The notes beneath the pieces are model-generated. The model ran no database searches. It was not told where the DNA came from and worked only from the letters and a program-made list of their open reading frames with translations. 64,000 bases of DNA from Bifiguratus adelaidae (taxonomy: Eukaryota > Mucoromycota > Endogonomycetes > Endogonales), in contig MVBO01000017.1 in assembly GCA_002261195.1 (NCBI GenBank), forward strand, positions 1 through 64,000, read 5' to 3'. Of this stretch, positions 45,801-55,190 are shown in pieces (within the stretch, counting starts at the first letter, position 1; each line of letters begins with the position of its first letter). A program made the position numbers and the translations under genes.

Positions 45801-46271
45801 CTTGCCAGGGTATCTAGAAACGTTTTGAATGCCAGACTGAGCCCATTGTTCTGCCGACTTGCCGAGATAATCGGTCGAAAAGGCGGAGTAGACGAAGGAG
45901 AGGTCAGACAGAGCGAATGCAATGTATTCAATAGCGTTCTTGCCGGACAAAAGATGAATGGCAGAAGCGTTCTCAAGCTTGGAAGAGTTGCTGAAAAGAG
46001 CTTCCTCGAGGAAGGAGTCGACCAGTGCTGATTTCAAGTAAGTAGCATCCGACGACTCATCATAGATCGTTTGCGACGATGTGGTCGAAACATTATCATC
46101 GGAATTGTCTTGCTGATGACTGATCGCCTTGTTGAGCTCGGTAGTTACTTTTTCGACAACTTGATGCGGAATGTCTTTGGCGGTAACTTGAGCGTCTGGT
46201 CGGTAACCGTTGAGCTTGCTGGCAATCGCCGAAGCTACGAGCGCGGTAGTAGCAAACATGATGTGATGCAA
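42819..46271 (-). CDS. MET10: Sulfite reductase flavoprotein (alpha) subunit
   Basis: NADPH-dependent electron donor for reduction of sulfite to sulfide in methionine and cysteine synthesis. A single exon of 1150 codons, or 1146 if the second Met (MFATTALVASA) is used. The N-terminal half is the pyruvate-ferredoxin-oxidoreductase-like region typical of fungal Met10. The C-terminal half is the FAD/NADPH reductase: RHYSIASSQRMHPNSVHLLV (FAD), IIMAGLGTGMAPFRAFLQER (NADP), VLYFGSRHRSMEYLYGEELE and a C-terminal YILEVY. It lacks introns, unlike nearly all its neighbours. A CACGTG box lies about 215 bp upstream. Confidence 0.95.
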   Translation of the reverse strand: MHHIMFATTALVASAIASKLNGYRPDAQVTAKDIPHQVVEKVTTELNKAISHQQDNSDDNVSTTSSQTIYDESSDATYLKSALVDSFLEEALFSNSSKLENASAIHLLSGKNAIEYIAFALSDLSFVYSAFSTDYLGKSAEQWAQSGIQNVSRYPGKVIRMDTRAGALTAVQGAINYLDNVQGQAHKPQLSILTSSESLLAMIPNMHALALQRAPVVFHVSAHGLSSELERIPSLDTVLAARNTGFVYLASNSVQEAHDMALVAYLVSQELQLPVLHYIDGVKTANESESINIADYTAIKHQLRGSADVTVPLAQTGDAIEAILERTSKAFGRRYQMFEYSGHKEPDTVIVTLGAGSQSVQQALRQLNPYADRVGVLNARVFRPWSEERFLEALPHTTKRIIVLEQSELESDVVSNGPLYMDVACAVRFGQWVNGAKKPDLVAAKGSDLARITVSALKSLVFVSQTALRVDLESEEFAAAVADNEVVQPTAKVHSATFWDVNGDETARHIAHLLAGISSGAEHLVNINVIEDSYRPGGPVTHATIRLSTETSQQPATVTSEYIAVQHHGLVKEYDILGSAATKAIVLLNGPWSTGDEIESKLPADFKLVSTQKDIQLYTIDAAKIARECSLDEVRGAKLVFELAYLNLVNSKPLKRVTDFTSRIAGLYDDVVGSAAKEVGQYVKDINSKVEQELKKIDLLPPWTILESEFKNLPKIPVSRAAKNEDKTQAQVGDVAQINKYHQAAFNLMFKEAYNSSLELRPDQREQNFLVTVTENKRLTPTSYDRNVFHLEFDTTNTGLKYDIGEALGVHGHNDEQEVAKFLSWYGLKGSDVVQVPVNGESSIYETRTILQLFTQTLDVFGRPTKKFYEELAEFATDEKEKGRLLFLVSDEGKAEYKKRVDDTVTYNDVLHEFTSAKPPVERLVRMISHIKPRHYSIASSQRMHPNSVHLLVVAVDWKRQDGEVRYGQCTRYLANLKVGDKVTVSIKPSVMKLPPRDTQPIIMAGLGTGMAPFRAFLQERAVAKASGVEVGPIVLYFGSRHRSMEYLYGEELEAYHEEGLLSHLGLAFSRDQKEKIYIQMKMQEDGKMLHDYLMNQEGYFYLCGPTWPVPDVKAAIMEGLREYGGIENAAASELIEEWKEKERYILEVY

Positions 46272-47228
46272 AAGTGATAAGGGTATATTTGCAAGGAAAA
46301 TCCCTCAAGGTCCGCGGCGACGGACTTGTAGTGTAGGAGATGCGGAAGTGAAGGAGAGCAAGTGCAAATGAAAGTTGAGATGGAGCTGAAAGCTGATAAA
46401 TCTTGGAGACAATCACGTCAAATTAGTGCAATCTGATTGGTTGTCAGTCGCACCATCGATATTTCCTTTTGTGGACATGCGATCGCACGTGTTTCTCCTT
46501 GACTCAAAACGCGTCTCGATCATAGGGTTGTAGAGAGCTCATTGTCTTGAATACAATATTGCATGCTCGGCTTCGAGCTTCTCTAGATTATGTTGTCAAC
46601 GCAATATCAAGTCACAAAGTATAGGCTAACATGGCTCTGCGGATTTCAAATAGACTAGCCTTTGGCAGGTGGAGAGTCCTCTTATTCCTTCCTCATGATT
46701 ATCTGCTTCTTCGGCGGAGCGTGATGTTGACCGCCTACTGCCTGCTCGCATTGCAACAATGCAACACAGTGTTAGCCTGCACAGGATCCCGCGTCACCTC
46801 TAGCGTGGCATTCACAAACAAGTATTGTCTGATAGCTCTCGCACTGGACCAATCACTACTGAGGCTGACTGTCTCTGCGCAGACTCTACTGACTCCCTTT
46901 CCGTTTGGAAGCTTTAGAACCGAACACTTCGAAGCGTTGGAGCTAACGGAGCCAAAAATAGGCTCTAGCCTGAGCCTCACTTTGAGTTGGAATTTCCATT
47001 TTCGGCCGATTGGGCTTGGCACGCGGCTGCGAAAAATTATGGGTGAATCCATGCAGGAACGACTTGGGTCCTTAATTTGGGCATTGCGGAGAGCTTGTGT
47101 ATCAGGGGAAAATGTCGACTATAAAAGGGAGCACTCGGCGCCGGATTGAATCGGCGTAGATATCTTTTGTACGGGCTTTTCGCGCGAAAGTCTACAGCAG
47201 CACATTGTAGCAAAAGGGCCCTCGCAAT
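46272..47228. other. Intergenic, divergent promoters of MET10 and PBP-like gene
   Basis: About 950 bp. Two overlapping ORFs on opposite strands (46631-47149 and 46735-47052) lack any domain, intron or composition support and are treated as chance. A TATAAAA at about 47120 precedes the PBP-like gene. Confidence 0.6.
46486..46491. promoter_or_regulatory. CACGTG E-box upstream of MET10
   Basis: Perfect CACGTG about 215 bp upstream of the MET10 start, with CCAAT-type ATTGG copies closer to the gene (about 46435-46441). In yeasts Cbf1 at CACGTG drives sulfur genes; its use here is inferred. Confidence 0.45.
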
Positions 47229-49184
47229 ATGAGATCTCATCATTTTCGGAGACAGGGCTCCTGGGTCCAATATCTTATTGCTGTAATCCTTGTAGGGCTT
47301 CTTGCTCCAAGCATTAATGCACAAGCTGTTTCTCAGCCTGCTGTGACCACAACGCAAGGCACCCAAACGCCTCCTGCAGTCGCTACCACCGACTCTACGA
47401 CAAACACCGCCACAAGCGCACCGCCCAACACCTCAACAGCTACTGCTCCCTCGCAAACGTCCACCACCGTGCCATCCTCAACCAGCACGACTACCTCTGC
47501 AACACCGACAACAACAGACATTAGCGGCTGCCTTACGGCCACTGATGACTCTCATGATTGGTTTCCCCAAAAACTCGATTACTCAAAGCTTGGTAAGCTC
47601 ACTCGCGAGTGCCTTTGTATGTTATGACTGACCAGGTGCCCATAGTCGACGCTGATTTCAACGTTACATATTTCCCCAGGTACAAGTCTGTGTCCAATTT
47701 CAGAACGGGGGAAAACATGATGCTTTACTGTACCGAAACTCCCTTGAATATATCTGGTGTTGATTTCAAGGTGAAAGTACGTGTACCTGTCTCTAATGCT
47801 GCTATTCGAGACAGCAGTGTGATGGGATACTTTGATGTGAGTTGGAATATTGGCTTTTGCGTAACGTAGGTCTTATTCATAACTTAGCTTCTTGGTGCAA
47901 CGTCTGCCGTTAAATACTCCAATGCCATCACGACCTCTAGCTCAGTCACTAATCTCACGTCGCCATGTGGTGCCAACGTCCAAGGATTCAATGGCTCAGC
48001 ACCTTCGGGTGCTGACGTTATCTTCTCACCCCAGGCTGACCCGAATAACATGATCGATCTCAGCTTGAAATTTGACGATAATATGCTCCCCTTGCAGGTA
48101 AGTACTTTACGCCCCCTTTACACGTCTAAGCCAACGCGTCTACAGAAAGCAACCTATGTGAAGTTCTTTTCCCTTTTTGTTAATCAGGAAAACATGGCTG
48201 ATTCAGTATTTGATATGGTCAACAGCACCTACACATGTCAAAAGCAGGCTATGAACACAGCCAACATTGCTCACCGCAAGAATGTTACATGGATGATTTA
48301 CAGCAGCACCGACAATACATTCAACTTTCAGACGGGCCAATATTACAAAACTCTCACCGAAGCCGCTGGTGCTAACCTGACTATTTTTTTGACCGGAACC
48401 ACCGCTTTTACCACCGATGCATTGCGAAATATGCTGGTCAACAACTCGGTGCTTATCGATATGACACAATATCCTTCCTCCAATAACACTATATCGGCTT
48501 GGTACGGATTGACCGGCTACTCAGCCCAAGGCGTCATCAACGCAAACAATGCACAAACTCAGTCGGCGATCCAGAATGGTGGCCTATACATCAATAGTCC
48601 TGACGCTCCACCTTTCATGCGTAACGGTGAACTATGGCGGACGGATTATACCGCTAGTAGCAATGGAGCTCAAGGTAAGATTCACTTGCAGCCCAAGAGA
48701 AAGCTTGTTGATCGTCATTCACTCGGCTTTAGATTGGTTCAATCGTGCTCCTTCCAGACCTGATCTAGCTCTGATGGATTTGGTAGCCGCCCAATTCCCA
48801 GATTATCTAGGTTCGAGCTACACACGCACCTTTCTACGCAACTTCACATCGTCTGAAACCTCTCATACTGCAAACAGCAATGGATATTGTGCACCTACGT
48901 CCATTGAATCTTGCATCGACAATACCAATTTCGTCAACACGGATAGCGACTTTTCCACCAACGCCAAGCTTCCAGCAGGCACGCTATCTCAGCCAGCCAA
49001 GATTGGCTTGATTGTTGGCGGCTCGGTGTTGGGAGCCTGCTTCATTGCGGCTGGTTTCGTCGCTCTTCGCACAAAGCTAAAGAATAGAGCAAGCTTTTCA
49101 AAATTAAATGAACCCGGTGACGATGAGTTTGAGATGCCTGGTAGCGCGCGACCATGGGATGCGCCGCCAACGGGCAACTATTGA
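47229..49184 (+). CDS. Membrane-anchored periplasmic-binding-protein-like ectodomain
   Basis: Type I membrane protein. Exons 47229-47592, 47646-47836, 47888-48097, 48146-48674 and 48733-49184. A signal anchor (YLIAVILVGLLAPSINAQA) is followed by a Thr/Ser mucin-like stretch, a large extracellular domain with many N-x-S/T sites, one membrane helix near the C-terminus (IGLIVGGSVLGACFIAAGF) and a short cytosolic tail. FNVTYFPRYKSVSNF...MLYCTET and TWMIYSSTDNTFNF recall the BtuF/TroA-like substrate-binding domains found in some fungal surface proteins. Ligand is unknown. I am fairly sure of the topology, less so of the family. Confidence 0.65.
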
Positions 49185-49275
49185 GGCATAGCATGGACAT
49201 TTTGTATCATATACCTTTCCATTGGACCATTCAATACAATTTTGAATTTGTTGCTTTGATTCTTGTCTTGTCATA

Positions 49276-50118
49276 ATGGCGCCTAAGCGGGACACGCGGG
49301 CAAAGTCAGGTACATGTCTTGCTCGTTGCTGCTGCTGTCGTCTCGAGAGCTTACGCTTTGTACTCAGCCAAGCCTCAACCACTGCTCATCAAAGCTTACC
49401 TCATCCTCTACAATCTCGCGTCTTTTCTTGGTTGGGGATATGTTCTTGTGGGTACTTTGAGCACTCTAGCAACCACAGGCGGTGATTACGCTCAAGTATA
49501 TGGACACGTCGGGACCGTCTGCTTGTGGGTACAGACCGCAGCATTATTGGAGGTAGAGGAAAAGAAACTTGGGTTGTGGTCGTTGACCAACTTCTTGTCA
49601 GGTCCTCCACTCATTGCTTGGCTTCGTCAAATCACCCATCATTACCACCTTGATCCAAGTCGCTTCGAGAATCATGCTCGTATGGGGTGTAGTCAACCTT
49701 TATCCTGTAGCTGAGGTCCGCCAATCGCCATTCTATTCGTCTATGATGATTTCCTGGGGCGTCACGGAATGCATTCGCTACGCTTACTATGGGCTAAATT
49801 TGTTGGGTACCGTTCCTAGCATTTTGCTCTGGTGTCGTTACACTTTCTTCTACATCCTCTATCCTACTGGTGCCGGAAGTGAGGCTGTGCTTTTGTGGAT
49901 ATCCACCCGATTTGCAGAGAAGTTGATCGGTCAGTGGTACTATTATTTCTGTTGGGTTGTACTAGCCACCTATCCACCAGGTATGTCTCTGATGCTTTCA
50001 AGGGAAATGCCATCATCATTAAGCACTGGATCAAGGATTCTATACCATGTACACCCACATGATCGGCCAACGGAAACGATATCTTCGGGAGGCTTCCCAA
50101 ACCAAAAAGACAGAGTAA
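49276..50118 (+). CDS. PHS1: 3-hydroxyacyl-CoA dehydratase
   Basis: Third step of very-long-chain fatty acid elongation in the ER, feeding sphingolipid synthesis. Exons 49276-49309, 49368-49552, 49602-49980 and 50036-50118. PTPLA-family marks: KAYLILYNLASFLGWGYVL, VLHSLLGFVKSPIITTLIQV, SRIMLVWGVVNLYP, the active-site region WGVTECIRYAYYGLNLLG with conserved Tyr and Glu, and RYTFFYILYPTGAGSE. It has about six membrane helices and ends in a dibasic-rich tail (GQRKRYLREASQTKKTE) consistent with ER retention. It converges with the FKBP gene 70 bp downstream. Confidence 0.93.
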
Positions 50119-50188
50119 TGCTAGTTAGGTGTTTTTGGTTATTGTCTATCTTAATAGAACATGCATTACAACATGTACAGGACCGCTT

Positions 50189-50844
50189 TCAACCTTGGAG
50201 GTACTTGTATCCGAAATAGATTGCCCCAAAGGCAATGACAAGAGTCAGAAGCGGCGCAAGACCTTCCATAGGCGGAGGTTGATCATTGATTCCCGTAAGC
50301 TCAACCTCGAATATCAATGTCGCATTATCAGGAATAGGTCCGACACCGTACTTTCCATAAGCTAGACTTGGATGAGACCTACAGTGAGCCGTAGTTGCAG
50401 AATGACTTACCCAGCTCCGGTGGAATGGTCAGCCTACGGGTCTCTCCAATCCTCATCCTAAACAAGTCAAATCAGTATCCCATTGCCAGGCCCACAAAGG
50501 CGATACCGAGAACCGTCCATACCCTGCAAGTCCTTGGTCCCAGCCTTTGATGACATCCCCGCTTCCTAGTCGAAAGCGAAACTCCTTGTTTCGAGCTCGA
50601 CTTGAATCAAACTGTTCTCCTGTTTCTAGTCGACCAACATAATGCATCGAGAGAACATCCCTACTACCCGTAAGTAAGGTTCGGATGAATCAATGCACAG
50701 TAGGATCTTCGCAAAACTTACCCTGCTTCCGTCTCTCGAATATCTTCGCCACCAGGTACACTACGCAGCGTCTCAACTGGTCGAACTGTGTGTTAGTAGC
50801 TTCCATGCCGCAACACTTGCTCGCTTACTTTTCAATCCACTCAT
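50189..50844 (-). CDS. FKBP-type peptidyl-prolyl isomerase with C-terminal anchor
   Basis: Prolyl isomerase. Exons 50829-50844, 50722-50786, 50523-50660, 50411-50457 and 50189-50361, about 145 residues. The FKBP fold reads [59 protein letters not shown] and [16 protein letters not shown]. Most rapamycin/FK506 pocket residues (Tyr, Phe, Asp, Val-Ile, Trp, Tyr) are kept. Unlike ER FKBP2 there is no N-terminal signal (MSGLKIRPVETL); instead the protein ends in a hydrophobic helix ([18 protein letters not shown]) plus KYLQG, as in a tail-anchored protein. Its start codon is only 39 bp from that of the divergent next gene. Confidence 0.9.
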
Positions 50845-50883
50845 TGTGACCAAAGTGGAAATCTGCGTCTCTTCCGAACGGAT

Positions 50884-52118
50884 ATGCCAGTCGTGCTATC
50901 TGACCTTGTTGGACTGCTTGACAGTGACCATGAGGGCAGAGATGTTGTGAATCTGGAAAAGGTTGAATTTGGCGTAGCCGAACTTCGGAGTGACGCCGAG
51001 ATCCGCAAGATTGCGCGGGATCAGCTTCACGCGTCGTTGCCTGGAAACATTGGATATTGGAACTCGTCTCAGCCTTTGCTGTTGTGAGTAAGGACTTAAA
51101 AGTACTCAAGATTGAGCTGACATGAGGTTAGGGACGCTTTGATGTTTGCTGCGAGGCATTTGAAAAGGCTACACGCGATCAAACAATCTGTACAATATCC
51201 GTGGGCATTGCTCCTAACACCAAGCAAAGAAGCATTGACAGCTGCGTACATTGAGGATGAGCCATTGTGTTGTGAGCATCACAGAGGGCAGTCCAGGCCG
51301 GATGACTCGACGCGTTCATGGTCACGGCAAATCTACCATTGGTGAGTCCGGACATCGTTTCATAAAGATGATGGATATTGATCCTCTATCTATTGATGTT
51401 AGTTATTGCCCATCCATAGAGCATGTACAAGCGCTTCTTGCAGCATTGCACTGTCTTTCATCCTTTGCAGACTCGCGAGAGCATGCGCTACTGCGTGGTA
51501 TGCATTATGCATACAACGGTACATTGCCATCCTTGATCATGCTCAACGGTTATCTCGATGACTCCTCACTAAGGTAGGAGAAAAAGCGCCTTGATTCGAT
51601 TTCTGACCTTGGATGAAAACCGCAGGCCCGAAGTTGCAGATTATAGTTTGGCATTGCTAAGTAATACGCTGTCCTTCACCAAGTCAATATCCGACGCTAA
51701 TTGGTAAGAGTTGCTCTGCTAATTCCTCTGATAAATCATATTCATTTGACATAGGGCCACAGCGATCATACTGTCGAAACAAGACAACTGCTCCGATAGT
51801 GACGGCCTCCCAGAGACGACTATCCGGCTATCGTCCACCGTACAGCAATGGTGTAGCTTTTTTATACACTCCACAATTGTGGATACGCAGCATGATGAAC
51901 AACGCACATGCGACCTACAGCGAAAGGAGCACTATCATCAAATGCTCATAAGAATTGCAGAGCCGTTCGACGCTCATCTGCAACTTTTAGTAGCCCATTT
52001 GTGTTCACACTGCAACATCGACATGTGGACACAGCTAAGTGACTTTACAATGGGCAAACATGTCATTCTCGGTTACCGCTACGCGAACAATGGACGATGC
52101 CTGCAATGGCCACTGTAA
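50884..52118 (+). CDS. Uncharacterised protein
   Basis: Not recognised. It reads from MPVVLSDLVGLLDSDHEG at 50884 through exons to about 51073, from about 51133 to 51342, then about 51403-51573, about 51626-51705 and about 51755-52118; donors and acceptors keep the frame, but the region 51260-51410 could be spliced differently. The product is about 335 residues, helical, with scattered Cys/His (CCEHH, CSHCNIDMW) but no clear zinc motif, no signal peptide and no membrane segment. It lies 48 bp upstream of the GRF zinc-finger gene on the same strand. Confidence 0.5.
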
Positions 52119-52166
52119 ATTTCGCCGTCACTCTCGCTCCCTTGTCACTTGAGGCACCTCATTGGC

Positions 52167-53318
52167 ATGACGGAAGGGTCAACGAGGAGCAAGCAGTCGC
52201 GACCCGTACCTCTTGCAGACGACGGGAGGCTCTATTGCCAGTGCAGTCCACCAGTTGAACCCAAATACTTTCGAGTAAGGAAAGAAGGTGCCAACAAAGG
52301 GCGCGGTTTCTTCACTTGCGCGAACAGAGTTCCAAACACCGACACAGGCTGTACGTTGTTTGTATGGGAGGACGATGCCAAGACCGCTGCGGCTGAGCGC
52401 GGGGTGGAGTTAAAGTACCCAAAACTGGCTAACAAGACCGCACCCAGCTATTCGAACCGGCCTCGCGGCGCTGTTGAGGCAAACACTCTAGCTCCCGCTC
52501 CTGTTCACAAAACTCAACCACCTACTAATTATGAGTTCGAAGATAATGAGGAGGCGCCGGTTGGAGGACGCCAGAGTGGGGCAAAAGAAGCTTTGAGATC
52601 TATCAAGAAGGCAAGAGTCAACTACTCCGATGAGTCCACCGACGATGAACTCTACATGGAACAAGGCAACGCAATTGACTGGGAGGCAGCCGAAAAGACG
52701 GTAGCAGCAGTTGAGGCTTCACAACCAACGTCATCGACCAAAGAAGGGCCACCCAAGGCAAATTTTGTCAATCCTTTTATTAAAGATGTGGAATCCATCA
52801 GCGACAGGTCGCAAGTCAACCCGACATCAAGCACCCTCCCGATCCCAAACTCAAATAACTACCGTAGTTCCACACCACCTCGATCCCCCCAATTTTCGTC
52901 ACATTATGCACAATACGGCTACGCACTACCTCATTCCGACGATGTTCGACCTAATGTTGCCAAGACCGGTTTTCTCCCTAATGGCCTCATCACTCCTCAA
53001 ACAACACCGCAAAAGCCCACGAACAAACGCCATCTAGACACAAGTCCTCACACAGAGGGTGCCATCGTTATCGATGAAGTTAGCTCTCAAGATGCCTCGC
53101 TCTCCATACACCCTCACCTCACATCACTTAATGCTCACCTACACCGTATGGATAGACAAATCACGGCATTCTCTAAAAGCAAAGATAGTATAAGCAGGCG
53201 GAACGAGGTCTTGATCAAAGATAATGAATCCCTTCAGCGAGAGGTGGGCGTATTAAGGCAGTCGGTTGAGCGTTTAACAAACGAGCGCAATCTTGGACTC
53301 ATGAGGAGGACCAGATGA
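52167..53318 (+). CDS. GRF zinc-finger protein
   Basis: Single-exon gene of 383 residues starting at the ATG at 52167. The GRF-type zinc finger is near the N-terminus: YCQCSPPVEPKYFRVRKEG then GRGFFTCANR...TGCTLFVWED, with the Cys set and the GRGFF/F-x-W pattern that binds single-stranded nucleic acid in APE2, NEIL3 and TOP3A. The middle is disordered (Pro/Ser-rich). The last 60 residues form a coiled coil (LHRMDRQITAFSKSKDSI...ESLQREVGVLRQSVERL). No nuclease domain is attached. It is probably a nuclear DNA- or RNA-associated protein. Confidence 0.82.
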   Translation: MTEGSTRSKQSRPVPLADDGRLYCQCSPPVEPKYFRVRKEGANKGRGFFTCANRVPNTDTGCTLFVWEDDAKTAAAERGVELKYPKLANKTAPSYSNRPRGAVEANTLAPAPVHKTQPPTNYEFEDNEEAPVGGRQSGAKEALRSIKKARVNYSDESTDDELYMEQGNAIDWEAAEKTVAAVEASQPTSSTKEGPPKANFVNPFIKDVESISDRSQVNPTSSTLPIPNSNNYRSSTPPRSPQFSSHYAQYGYALPHSDDVRPNVAKTGFLPNGLITPQTTPQKPTNKRHLDTSPHTEGAIVIDEVSSQDASLSIHPHLTSLNAHLHRMDRQITAFSKSKDSISRRNEVLIKDNESLQREVGVLRQSVERLTNERNLGLMRRTR

Positions 53319-53645
53319 AGCAAACATATGTTGCAATGGCGCACACTGTCATGTATAAATCCCTGTATATACAAGTACGAAGTTGCTATAGCATTTTTGA
53401 TAATCACGAGCGCGCGCAAATTGAAAAAGATCTCCTTACCCCTATAACCAAAATTAGGTCCCTTGAACTATGTCGACAGTATCACAATTCAAACTGGTAC
53501 ATGCGCCGCACGACTGCTTGTTATCTATTGGAACGTGGGGATATCTTGTACCCTTCGAGATGCAGTCTTGACCTCTCTCCCTTGCCTATGCGGTTGACAT
53601 AATCAATCAGATCGGTTTGAACAACATCCTTGGCCAAGTACGCCC
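53319..53645. other. Intergenic
   Basis: About 330 bp between two plus-strand genes; short chance ORFs only. Nothing recognisable. Confidence 0.5.
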
Positions 53646-55190
53646 ATGATGGATCCGGAAGTACTTGCAGCGACATTATTACCCACTTTAGGCTCCCTTA
53701 GTCCATCTGTATCTCTTCCCATGCTCATGGTTCACCCTCCAGATTCGCCATCAATGGATAAGGGTCCAGCGCTGCCTCAATCTGCACGTCTCAAATCACC
53801 GCCTACCGTCCATCATGCCACCAATATTTCCATGCATTGGATGGGACAACGGTCGAGAGAAGAGCTTTCAAGTATGCTCAAGGAAGCCTATGAGCTATTG
53901 CGCGTGAAGGAGAAAGGCAAGTGATAAGGTCGTTTTGGCGTCGTTTGGTTGACAAGTGATTTAGATCTTGTGTTGGCTGCAGAGATTGGTAATTCCTTAC
54001 TACAAGCCAATGCTACTCTTCGGCAACAGTACAAGCAGCTTAAAGCAGAACAAGCCTCAAAAAGTAGCTCAGAACTGGTCTCTTCACCTACCACTCCCGC
54101 ACCTGAACCTCACTGCCTCACTCGATCCAACACCGGCCATTTGTATGACGCATCAGAGGACACAGACACACTGTCAATTGGAACAAGCCCGAGATCGCCT
54201 GTTCCGAAGACGACTCGTCACGCTATGATAGAAATCTTGCAACTTGAGAAGACGGATTTGCAGAGTGCGCTAGCGCAAACAGTGGCTGAACATGAAGAAC
54301 AAGAGCATAGAGCCAATGAAGCCATCAGGGATCTACAGGACGAATTGCTCCATACGCGCTTGGAATTGGAGCAAACGGCATTGCGACTTCATGAAGTCGA
54401 AGCAGAGTCCGAACGCTATCGTCATTCTCATCAACAAAAGCTCGCGGGTGTTCCAGCGGCAATATCTTCACAACTCAACACCTACGCCATGCAGCAGGAA
54501 GATTCCGAGGAGATCATTCAGAATTGTGGATCGTGCGAGTCGGATAGTCTGCTACAGAATGAAAATGCACTTCAGGCGACCCAAATCAAGATCCTCCAGG
54601 ACAAATTACGAGATGCACTTGTTGAGTTACAAACCATTCCTATCATGCAGCTCATGTTGAAGCAAACCGAAGAAGCCTTGACAGAGCTAAAAACAGCCTA
54701 CAATGCTCAATGCGAGGTGATTGAGGAATTGAACACTGCAATGTCCGAACACAATGAATTGAAAAAGGCGCGATCGCTTGCAAGCATGACGGATTGTAGT
54801 GTGGTCAGCTCCCCGGCAACATTCGAGTTCGAGCACAGTCAGGATACCCTACATAGGCTCAACGAAAGGTTCGTCACTAACGGCAAGCGCAAGGCATCAA
54901 GACGAATGACGTTGCTAAAAGAAATGGAGATGGAATGGTTGAAGCAATTTCGCGGCGACGACGACTCTGAGCACTCAAATTTGGGCCAATCAAGCTCAGA
55001 ATTCGACCAGGACCAGGAACGATACGTTGCGGTGTCTACATCGAGACCACGATCTTGGTGGATGCGCCCTATGGTGTACATTCTTGAGCTCTACCTCCGC
55101 TGGTGCAAATTTGGCCTTATCCTATTTTTTTCGCTTTCCATTGCTCTGTATCGCGGGCCAAAATGGCTAGAGAAGCTACATTTATCATAG
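53646..55190 (+). CDS. Coiled-coil protein with CC1-box and C-terminal membrane anchor
   Basis: Exons 53646-53916 and 53965-55190, joined across a GC-AG intron, about 500 residues. Next to that junction is EELSSMLKEAYELLRVKEK followed by DLVLAAEIGNSLLQANATL, which matches the CC1-box (D-x2-LAA-x-IG-x-SLL-x2-N) of TRAK/Milton, HAP1 and BICD-family dynein adaptors. Long heptad-repeat coiled coils follow (about 54220-54460 and 54560-54780), then a basic patch (NGKRKASRRMTLLKEM) and near the end one hydrophobic helix (FGLILFFSLSIALY) with a short polar tail. A tail-anchored organelle adaptor for microtubule motors is my inference; no orthologue name is claimed. Confidence 0.75.

Noticed and set aside
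46631-47149. Plus-strand ORF of 172 codons upstream of the PBP-like gene, with an overlapping 105-codon minus-strand ORF.
   Set aside because: No domain or signal; lies in the divergent promoter region; two opposed ORFs of similar length in the same bases suggest chance.
47333-47542. Val-rich minus-strand ORF opposite the Thr/Ser stalk of the PBP-like protein.
   Set aside because: Antisense image of repeated ACN codons; no independent evidence.
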